A DNA stretch of 64,000 bases, taken from positions 95,246 through 159,245 of the forward strand of contig JBFLYO010000003.1 of the NCBI GenBank assembly GCA_040756745.1. The letters run 5' to 3'. A program made the translations under genes and the position numbers. Below the pieces are notes generated by a model. The model was given only the letters and a program-made list of their open reading frames with translations, had not been told where the DNA came from and ran no database searches. The stretch comes from JBFLYO01 sp040756745 (lineage in GTDB: Bacteria > Bacteroidota > Ignavibacteria > UBA10030 > UBA6906). Shown here in pieces: positions 25,725 to 32,645 of the stretch (positions are counted from its first letter, which is position 1; each line of letters opens with the position of its first letter).

Positions 25725-26402
25725 TCACTCGTGGTACTTCATTTCGCCCACGCGCAGGGCCAGATCGATCCGGTCCTCTTTCCGCGGTATGGCGCATGAG
25801 TACATGACGCTGTAGGCGCAGTACGGGTTGTAGGCCTTATTCAGGTCGAGCGTGTAGAGATAGTTGGGATCGTGCATATCGTCGCCGACGTCCAGATAGC
25901 GGCCAACGTCGTAGGTCTCCTTCCCCGTCGTCCTGTCAGTGAACCAGACGCTGAGGTTCTCGGGATACCGCTCATACCTGATCCGGTCGTAGGGGGTGAA
26001 CTTATAGACGTTCAGCCGTATGCTGACGGGGAACCCCTCCTCACCCGGCAGATCGAATTCAAAATAACCGTACCTGACCTGCCGCCGCTCTTCCCCCCGT
26101 GTCCCCATCACGATGACCGTTTCGGGATCCTCGTACGTGTGAAGAAGCGAGCGGGCGCGATAGGCCGGATCCACAGGGAACCAGCGCGGTCCGTGGTACC
26201 GGATCGACGTATCGCGCACGAAGGGAGACGCAGGATCGGTCCGGAAAAAGGCATCAATATCAGCCCGATGGTCAAGGTTGTCTTCAAGGATCGCGAGGCT
26301 GTCTGCTGCGCTGATCGGCGGAAGTCCCGAAGGCCTGGGACAGGACACAGCCGCGAACATTGTCACGAGAACAATAAGGGGAGGCGTTTTCATGTGGATC
26401 AT
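25725..26402 (-). CDS. DUF1684 family lipoprotein
   Basis: A 225-residue protein with a hydrophobic start ending in a lipobox-like FAAVSC, so it is probably a lipoprotein. The DUF1684 signature is clear near the C-terminus: GRYLDVGDD, then LDLNKAYNPYCAYS followed by a conserved Cys, and a final RVGEMKYHE in place of the usual GEK. The family's biochemical role is not established. It overlaps the upstream glycosyltransferase stop by four bases (26399-26402), so it is translationally coupled to the polysaccharide locus. Confidence 0.8.
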   Translation of the reverse strand: MIHMKTPPLIVLVTMFAAVSCPRPSGLPPISAADSLAILEDNLDHRADIDAFFRTDPASPFVRDTSIRYHGPRWFPVDPAYRARSLLHTYEDPETVIVMGTRGEERRQVRYGYFEFDLPGEEGFPVSIRLNVYKFTPYDRIRYERYPENLSVWFTDRTTGKETYDVGRYLDVGDDMHDPNYLYTLDLNKAYNPYCAYSVMYSCAIPRKEDRIDLALRVGEMKYHE

Positions 26403-27511
26403 CCCGCTTGTTTCAGTGTGCTTTTGTACACCCGTTCAACCCTCTCGGCCATCACCGCCGCATGGTACTTGCTCCTGAACAGACTGTGTGACGCCGCGCC
26501 CATCGATTTTCTTCGATTGGGGGACTTCAGGAGATCGAGAATTCCTTCTGCGAGCGCATGCGGATCCTCCGGCGAAGTGAGGTGTCCCGACACTCCCTCC
26601 TCAACCATTGCAGCGATCCCGCCAACGCGCGTGCAGACGACAGGGAGTGCCGACGCCAGTGCGCGCAGGATCGCTATCGGGAACATCTCAGAAGCAAGTT
26701 CCACCGAGGAGTGGCAATAGACGTCGAACGCAGGATAGAGATAGCGCAGATCGTCGCGGAAACCGAGGAATCTGACCTTTCTGTCGATGCCGAGAGCTTT
26801 TGCCTGCGCCGTCAGCTCACCCTGCAACTCGCCGTCGCCCGCGATGAGAAAAAGCACGTTCTTCTTTTTTCGGACGACCTCCGCGGCCGCCTCAAGCAGG
26901 TAGCGATGCCCCTTAAACGGGACAAGCCTTGCCACGTTGCCTATCACCGGCGTGCCGGCTGCGATCTTCATCGCGGCGCGCACCCGCCTTCGCGAGCGCA
27001 CTCTCGCCTGTTGCGGATCCTCCTCGATGCCTATGGGGACGGTAGTGATCTTCGCCGCAGGGATTCCATCCTTCTTCACCAGCACTCCCTTTCCAGCGTC
27101 TGCATCCGTGATGAAGTGCGATGTGCCAAACCGGTTGCGCAGCCAGTGGGTGATGTTGTGCTGGATCGAATGTGTACTGTGCACTCCCGCGACATGCCCC
27201 ATCCCTGTGAACGCGCAGGCGATCGCCGCGCAGGTCCGGTCGTAGTTAGCGTTGCTGTGGATAATGTCGATCTTCCGTTCGAGTGCGGCATTGCGAAGGA
27301 GGCGAGCTACGGCAACCACCTTCGTCATGTCCCCATAGGGGATCGGAACGGTCGGAATCGACGCGTCGCTGCACTTTTTCAGCAGGAGATGTCCGGGACG
27401 GGCCGAAACCCAGACCCTGTGCCCGCGCAGGGCGAGATACCGCGCCAGGATGAGGACGTAGTCTTCGCCGCCGGCGAAGATGTCCGTGGCGTTCGTGAGG
27501 AGAACGTTCAT
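26399..27511 (-). CDS. Family 4 glycosyltransferase (GT-B fold)
   Basis: A 370-residue enzyme from the ATG at 27511 (MNVLLTNATDIFAGGEDYVLIL, with the GGE donor-side loop of GT4 enzymes). An upstream frame to 27682 overlaps the C39-like gene and is rejected. The C-terminal nucleotide-sugar domain includes GNVARLVPFKGHRYLLEA and the Glu-containing SSVELASEMFPIAILRALAS, the EX7E-type motif. It transfers a sugar from an NDP donor to a lipid- or glycan-linked acceptor in the cytoplasm. It lies 4 bases after the C39-like gene and is divergent from the ATP-grasp/YaiO/PIG-L/GT2 operon. Confidence 0.9.
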   Translation of the reverse strand: MNVLLTNATDIFAGGEDYVLILARYLALRGHRVWVSARPGHLLLKKCSDASIPTVPIPYGDMTKVVAVARLLRNAALERKIDIIHSNANYDRTCAAIACAFTGMGHVAGVHSTHSIQHNITHWLRNRFGTSHFITDADAGKGVLVKKDGIPAAKITTVPIGIEEDPQQARVRSRRRVRAAMKIAAGTPVIGNVARLVPFKGHRYLLEAAAEVVRKKKNVLFLIAGDGELQGELTAQAKALGIDRKVRFLGFRDDLRYLYPAFDVYCHSSVELASEMFPIAILRALASALPVVCTRVGGIAAMVEEGVSGHLTSPEDPHALAEGILDLLKSPNRRKSMGAASHSLFRSKYHAAVMAERVERVYKSTLKQAG

Positions 27512-27515
27512 CGGG

Positions 27516-28400
27516 TCAGGCGTTGCCGTACACCTCGTCGATCCCGTAGGTGCTCGCGGCCCAGAGAGCCAGGTTGGAGGTGATCGCGGCGATGGCGCGC
27601 TTCTCATCCTCCGCCCGCACGGCCAGATCGTACGTGTCGGCCACAAACTGGAGGTTGCGCATGACTTTGGCGAGTCGGTCACGGGGGGCGGTCCCGTGCC
27701 AGAAGGCGATTTGCTCGCGGATCATCGCACCATGACGGCGGAGCAGCTCACCCATCGAAATCATCGCCCCGGAGCGCGGGGTGCGGGGAATGCAGATGTG
27801 CGAGAGGTCGGTGAAGTATTCGTCCCATGACCGCGCGAAGACCCTGTTCTCGTGCCTGCGGAGATACCGTGCCCGTTTAAGAGAGAAGTGTGCCTTGGTG
27901 CGGACGCGATACTTCGGGATCACGGGGTGGAGATCGTAGAGCTTGATGATCTGGGTCGGATCGTCGGGGTCGCGCTCGGTGTAGACCCAGCGTTTCTTCA
28001 GGCTGCGCCAGGTTTCAACGCAGACGACGGGGGCACGGCGGCTGTCAATGATGATGAACTTTCCACGTTCGGCTCCCACCACCGTGATCCAATGGTTCCA
28101 GCGGTCAACGCACAGGAGTGCAGGGCATCCCTTCTTGAGCGCGAGGAGAAGTTCACGTTTTGCCCGCAGCGATGTCTTCCGCCGGATCACCTTCATCTTG
28201 CAGTTGTACGCCCGCGCGGCCCGGGCCAGCTTAATTTCGTCGGTGCCGTTCCACCAGTGTGTCCCTGCGATGCGGGAGACCCTGTGTTCGTCGACAATGG
28301 TGCCGAGCATGATCAGCGCATATTTGAGTGCGAACGGGCCGCACTGCCACTTGTTCGGTTGAGGATACAGTCCCATCAGATGTCCGCCGTCGCGGACCAT
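27516..28400 (-). CDS. C39-like papain-fold peptidase domain protein
   Basis: A 294-residue protein. The first 125 residues resemble C39-type cysteine peptidases: Cys20 in NKWQCGPFALKYAL, His103 in RWNHWITVVG and Asp119 in FIIIDSR make a plausible triad. The C-terminal half (about 150-294) is helical and basic with no known domain. No signal peptide and no ABC module are present, so it is not a bacteriocin exporter. The ATG at 28376 (MGLYPQPNKWQCG) is an equally possible start. It heads the leftward run and shares the 28401-28588 intergenic region with the ATP-grasp operon. Confidence 0.75.
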   Translation of the reverse strand: MVRDGGHLMGLYPQPNKWQCGPFALKYALIMLGTIVDEHRVSRIAGTHWWNGTDEIKLARAARAYNCKMKVIRRKTSLRAKRELLLALKKGCPALLCVDRWNHWITVVGAERGKFIIIDSRRAPVVCVETWRSLKKRWVYTERDPDDPTQIIKLYDLHPVIPKYRVRTKAHFSLKRARYLRRHENRVFARSWDEYFTDLSHICIPRTPRSGAMISMGELLRRHGAMIREQIAFWHGTAPRDRLAKVMRNLQFVADTYDLAVRAEDEKRAIAAITSNLALWAASTYGIDEVYGNA

Positions 28401-28416
28401 GAATGATCAAAAAAAT

Positions 28417-28465
28417 GGTGGCCCCGAAAGACCACCCCGGGCAACAAGGTACGGAAGATCAGGGG
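28417..28465 (+). promoter_or_regulatory. Candidate structured leader between divergent operons
   Basis: GGTGG (28417-28421) can pair with CCACC (28432-28436) around a CCCCGAAAGA loop. CCCC (28435-28438) can pair with GGGG (28462-28465) around a GGCAACAAGGTACGG stretch. This compact fold lies about 125 bases before the ATP-grasp start. I do not recognise it as a known riboswitch class, and the pairing is only from inspection. Confidence 0.25.
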
Positions 28466-28588
28466 CATTTCCAAGGATTGAAATCACGCCGGTTTTCAGG
28501 CCGTTTTGGCATGGTGCGAGGGAACTAACGTGCCCTCTCGACTACTTAATCGGGTGAAGCACACCGAAGTCAATCACGCGGCAGCGCA

Positions 28589-29509
28589 ATGAGAGAAGGG
28601 ACGGCACCTCGCGCATCTGAACCCGTGCAGGGACGGCGAACGGTTCTGGTCACCGGAGTCGGAGGGCCGGCGGGCAAAGCCGCCGCCCGGTACTTTCGGG
28701 AACAGGGGCTCCGTGTCCACGGTACAGACATCGTCCCGGTGGATTCGGAGGCGACAACATTCAGCCTGATCCCCCGGGGGGATTCGCCGGAGTACGCTTC
28801 CGCAATCCTGGACATCGCCCGGCGCGAATTGCCTCTCCTGTTCGTCTGCACGGTCACGGAAGAAATCCCTGCCGCCGCATCGTTGAAAGAACCGTTGCGC
28901 GCGCTCGGCGTTTCTGTCTTCGCCACCGATCACAATATGGCGGTCATTGCCAACGACAAATATCTGACCGCCCGCTATCTCCGGGCGAGCGGCATCGCCG
29001 TGCCGCTGACGTTTGCCGACTGCGAGTGTCCGTCGGCTCTCGAAGCCGGCGAGGTGCTCGGGTATCCCTTTATCGTCAAACCACGCCGTGGAAGGGGAGG
29101 GCGGGGGGTCCGGGTCATCTTCGACCGGGCTACCGCAGCGGATGAGACCCGGACCGACGTGGCATATCAGGAATTCCTCGGAGGGGAAGAATATGACGTA
29201 AATCTCTTCGCGTACCCGGCGGGACGGCTTGCCGCACTACAGATCTTTCTCAAGACGGGGTTGAAACAGGGTATCGTCGGCAACGCCACCGGTGTCAAGC
29301 CAGTCGGCTGTCCGGCGATCGCTGAGCTGGCGGGAGACGTGGTGCGTGTGATGCGTCTGGAAGGGGGGATCGACATGGACGTTCGCCTGACGGAGAGCGG
29401 AGTCCCTAAAGTTATCGAAGTGAATGCCCGGGTCGGGGCTCACGTGCGCCAGGCCGCGGGGGTGCTCGAGCAGATGCTCCAGGAATCGCTTGCGGGAGTA
29501 CACGCATGA
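28589..29509 (+). CDS. ATP-grasp enzyme (carbamoyl-phosphate-synthase-like)
   Basis: A 306-residue protein. A Rossmann-type pre-ATP-grasp domain comes first (TVLVTGVGGPAGKAAARYF, then TDIVPVDSEA). The ATP-binding region has YPFIVKPRRGRGGRGVRVI (glycine-rich loop) and the Mg-binding end DMDVRLTESGVPKVIEVNAR. The family joins a carboxylate to an amine or similar nucleophile through an acyl phosphate. Here it is first in a tightly overlapping operon (ATGA with the YaiO gene) for polysaccharide synthesis and export. It may add an amino acid or other acyl group to a sugar precursor; that substrate is inference. Confidence 0.8.
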   Translation: MREGTAPRASEPVQGRRTVLVTGVGGPAGKAAARYFREQGLRVHGTDIVPVDSEATTFSLIPRGDSPEYASAILDIARRELPLLFVCTVTEEIPAAASLKEPLRALGVSVFATDHNMAVIANDKYLTARYLRASGIAVPLTFADCECPSALEAGEVLGYPFIVKPRRGRGGRGVRVIFDRATAADETRTDVAYQEFLGGEEYDVNLFAYPAGRLAALQIFLKTGLKQGIVGNATGVKPVGCPAIAELAGDVVRVMRLEGGIDMDVRLTESGVPKVIEVNARVGAHVRQAAGVLEQMLQESLAGVHA

Positions 29510-30786
29510 CATTTCTGACCCTGATTGCTGCGCTGAGTGTGCTGACGGAAGGGGACACCGGGCGGGAGAACGGTCTCTACCGTGAAGCGATGGCCGCACT
29601 TCAACGCGGCGATCATGTTCGGGCCGGGGAAAAGGCCCGGCAGCTTGTTGCCGCAGATCACGAGAATGCCGGGTACTACATGATACTCGGCGATGCAAGC
29701 AAGGCCGATGGAAACCTGCGCGATGCGGCGATCGCCTATGAGCGGTCGTCTGCTCTCCGCGGGCACCACGACCCCGAAGCCCTCAGGAGACTGGCTGAAG
29801 TCCAGGAATGGATGCGCCGCTACACCGCGGTCAGGCAAACCCTGACGTATGCGCTCCGTCAACAGCCGGACGACGAGGAGGTGAAGGCGTGGCTGGAGTC
29901 CATCGGGCGCCGCCGGAGCATCCACTTCTTCGGCTCATCCGGGGGATGGGAGGCTGATTACGCCCGCAACGTGCATGAGCTGGGGGCGTTCGTCGGCTGG
30001 TTGGACCGCGCCGACCTGTACGGGGGATGGTCGCAGACCGACCGCGTGTTCTACCGGAGAACCAACCTCTGGAGCGATGCATACCTCTTCCTCGACTACA
30101 GGACTTACCTCCGCGTGGGGCTGCGGGACAAGAAATACGAATACCCGGCGGCCATCAATCCTTCGCCCGATCACAGCTCGTATGCCCGTTCGTACCACGT
30201 CCAGGTCGAAGTGGGGTACACATACGGGAAAGACAATTCTGTTTCGCTCGAGCTCGAATACTTCAGGCCGAAATTCTTCTGGAACAATACGCTCCGCGCC
30301 GATAATATGAAGGCGACGCTGAACCTCCGCAACACGATTTCCGGCCCCTTCTACGGAAGGTTGTTCGCCGCCATACTGCGCGATCCCGATCCCGCCAACC
30401 TTCAGATCGATCCGATGTCAGGCTCACTGCAGTCATTTGCGTACGAGAAGGTCTGGCTGATCGGCGCAGGGGCGGGGTACGATGACGGCCGGTTCGCGGC
30501 AGAGGTGAAATACGTGCCCGACCGGGACCTCGATCGGTCGCTTTCGTGGTCGATTTTCTGCACGGCGCGCTACATGATGGGGCGATACGGGGTGCGGGGG
30601 GACCTGCTGTTCGACAAATACCGGGTGGTGCCGGGGCGGACATTCGGTTCGTCAAATGTCGCAATGCTCACGTTGCTTGCCGAGCCCTGGGATATGCTTG
30701 AACTTCGCGCGGGGGTGCGAGTGCTGAGCAAGCCGATTTCCGAAACCGCGCCGTTCCTCCATTTCCGGTTGAAGACTGGTTTGTAG
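29506..30786 (+). CDS. TPR plus YaiO-family outer-membrane beta-barrel
   Basis: A 426-residue protein. A short hydrophobic leader is followed by TPR-type helices (about 20-135: YYMILGDASKADGNLRDAAIAY as helix A/B). From residue 145 there is a run of amphipathic strands with many aromatics (YGGWSQTDRVFYRRTNLW, YTYGKDNSVSLELEYFRP), ending FLHFRLKTGL. This is the YaiO pattern. TPR-plus-barrel is also the architecture of PgaA, the poly-GlcNAc export porin. It overlaps ATP-grasp by four bases and the next gene by one, supporting a role as outer-membrane exit for the polymer made by the GT2 protein two genes on. Confidence 0.82.
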   Translation: MTFLTLIAALSVLTEGDTGRENGLYREAMAALQRGDHVRAGEKARQLVAADHENAGYYMILGDASKADGNLRDAAIAYERSSALRGHHDPEALRRLAEVQEWMRRYTAVRQTLTYALRQQPDDEEVKAWLESIGRRRSIHFFGSSGGWEADYARNVHELGAFVGWLDRADLYGGWSQTDRVFYRRTNLWSDAYLFLDYRTYLRVGLRDKKYEYPAAINPSPDHSSYARSYHVQVEVGYTYGKDNSVSLELEYFRPKFFWNNTLRADNMKATLNLRNTISGPFYGRLFAAILRDPDPANLQIDPMSGSLQSFAYEKVWLIGAGAGYDDGRFAAEVKYVPDRDLDRSLSWSIFCTARYMMGRYGVRGDLLFDKYRVVPGRTFGSSNVAMLTLLAEPWDMLELRAGVRVLSKPISETAPFLHFRLKTGL

Positions 30787-32645
30787 TGAGACCCCGCTCA
30801 ATGTCCCGCGCCGCCCCCCGTATACTGCTCGCCGGTTTCCTGCTGAGTACCCTGGCGGCCGGAGCCCCGGTCCGGAGACCGTACAGACCGCAGGATTCCG
30901 GCGCGCTATTTACCAGACCTGTTGAGCCATCGCGCAGCATGCCGGCGGATTCCCTCCCTGCCTTGCGGAAGGGGGCCGATCTCCTGATCCACTATCAGCG
31001 GCTTCCGGAAGCGCTGGTAGTGTACCGCCGGCTCGTCCAAGCGGCACCAAATGACCTGGGGGCCTGCATCACGCTTGCCGATCTCTACGCATGGACGGGA
31101 GATTATGACCACGCCATCACGCTCTACAGAGACGTCGTCGAGCGCGATACAGTGAACCTGGCGGGGCTCAAAGGCCTGGCGCGGGTCTACCGGTGGGCGA
31201 CGCGCTATGACGAATCGGAGCGCGCGTATGAGCGGGTCCTCGCAATCGAACAGGAGAACGTTGATGCACTTGCCGGGATGGCGCAGACACTTGCACAGCA
31301 GCGAAATTTCGAACGCGCCCTTGCGTACATTGAGAAGGCCAATGCTGTCTCGCCGCGGAACCCCGATATCCTCCTTATCAAAGGAGATATCCTGGCATGG
31401 GGGAACCAGTTCAGAGTCGCCGAGGAGACGTACAACAAGATCCTCGAGATCGACCCTGCCTGCTCAGCCGCATATAAGGGGCTCGGCGACCTCTATGGGT
31501 GGTCCGGACTTCCCGGTCCGGCGCTCGACATGCTCCGCAAAGCCCATCGACTGGATCCCAAGAACCCCGATATCCTGATCGGGATGGGAAACATCGCGAT
31601 CGATGCGGGGAAAGTCCCGGAAGCGGAGGAGGCAGTCAGGGATCTCTTCACGCTCGACCCGAACAATTCACACGGTTTCGATATCCTGCGGCGCATCGAG
31701 CTCCGGCAGACAATCGACTATGCCGCGCTTGTGAACAACTATGCCAAGCCGATATTCCTCATCGTCTCGAACATTGTGATCGGCTTCCATTTTCACGGCC
31801 GAAGGGACAGTCTGCGTCTTCGCGGTGGTCCGTACTGGCGCATCGCCTACTTTATCTGGCCCGCGCTGGCGGCTCTCTGGCTGGGTATCTTCCTTGCGGC
31901 CAATGTCAGCGGGGTAAGCCGGGTGATCGGCTTCACGGAGATCGCTGAGTTTGCCACTCTGGCCGCCTGGATGCTCGCCTTTGTAACACTTGCGTGGACC
32001 TCCCGGAACCATGCTCCGGACCAGAAAAAAGCAGTACTTGCCGTCGGGGCGCATCCAGACGACATCGAACTGGGATGTGGCGGGACGTTGTCGAGGTACA
32101 AGGAGTTGGGGTACCGCGTGTACGGGCTTGTCATGACTGCGGGCGAGAAGGGGAATGGCACGGTAAACGGGACCGCCGACCGCAAGCAGGAGGCAATTGC
32201 AGGAGCGGGGATTCTTGGGCTTGATGACGTCTGGGTGTATGATTTCAGGGACACGGCACTCTCAGCGCAGATGAGCGAAATGACGAAGGTGATTGAGGAA
32301 AAAATCCGGCAGACCGGGGCGGGGATCATTGTTACGCAGTCGCCGTTCGACATTCACCAGGACCACAAGGCGGTATTCGAGGCAACGAGGATTGCGGCGC
32401 GTGGCGACAAGTCGCTTCTCTGCTACGAAGATGTCTCCACCGAGTCACATTTCGCGGCAAATTTCTTCGTCGATATCACCGGCTACATCGGCGACAAAAT
32501 CAGAGCTGTACAGGCGCATCGGACGCAAAGAGAAAAACTGTACATGAGCCCACGGCAAATCACCGGACGGGCATCGCACCGCGGACTGCAAACCGGGGTG
32601 AAATACGCCGAGGCATTTGTTCTGTATAAGGGCGTCGATCTATGA
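30786..32645 (+). CDS. TPR - membrane - PIG-L deacetylase fusion
   Basis: A 619-residue protein (GTG 30786; ATG 30801 is an alternative). It has a signal or anchor (12-26) and about seven TPR units (60-310). Membrane segments follow at about 353-374 and 387-405, with a possible third at 319-336. Residues 415-619 are a GlcNAc de-N-acetylase of the PIG-L family, with the zinc motif AHPDDIELGCGGTL (422-435) and the third ligand in HQDH (524-527). It should remove N-acetyl groups from a GlcNAc-containing lipid or sugar. With three membrane helices and the basic HGRRDSLRLR loop inside, the deacetylase would be cytoplasmic; with two it would be periplasmic. TPR fused to PIG-L is unusual. Confidence 0.85.
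   Translation: MRPRSMSRAAPRILLAGFLLSTLAAGAPVRRPYRPQDSGALFTRPVEPSRSMPADSLPALRKGADLLIHYQRLPEALVVYRRLVQAAPNDLGACITLADLYAWTGDYDHAITLYRDVVERDTVNLAGLKGLARVYRWATRYDESERAYERVLAIEQENVDALAGMAQTLAQQRNFERALAYIEKANAVSPRNPDILLIKGDILAWGNQFRVAEETYNKILEIDPACSAAYKGLGDLYGWSGLPGPALDMLRKAHRLDPKNPDILIGMGNIAIDAGKVPEAEEAVRDLFTLDPNNSHGFDILRRIELRQTIDYAALVNNYAKPIFLIVSNIVIGFHFHGRRDSLRLRGGPYWRIAYFIWPALAALWLGIFLAANVSGVSRVIGFTEIAEFATLAAWMLAFVTLAWTSRNHAPDQKKAVLAVGAHPDDIELGCGGTLSRYKELGYRVYGLVMTAGEKGNGTVNGTADRKQEAIAGAGILGLDDVWVYDFRDTALSAQMSEMTKVIEEKIRQTGAGIIVTQSPFDIHQDHKAVFEATRIAARGDKSLLCYEDVSTESHFAANFFVDITGYIGDKIRAVQAHRTQREKLYMSPRQITGRASHRGLQTGVKYAEAFVLYKGVDL

Noticed and set aside
28417..28465. c-di-GMP, fluoride or glutamine riboswitch
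   Set aside because: Some bases resemble parts of these classes, but the conserved cores do not match, so only a generic structured leader is reported.
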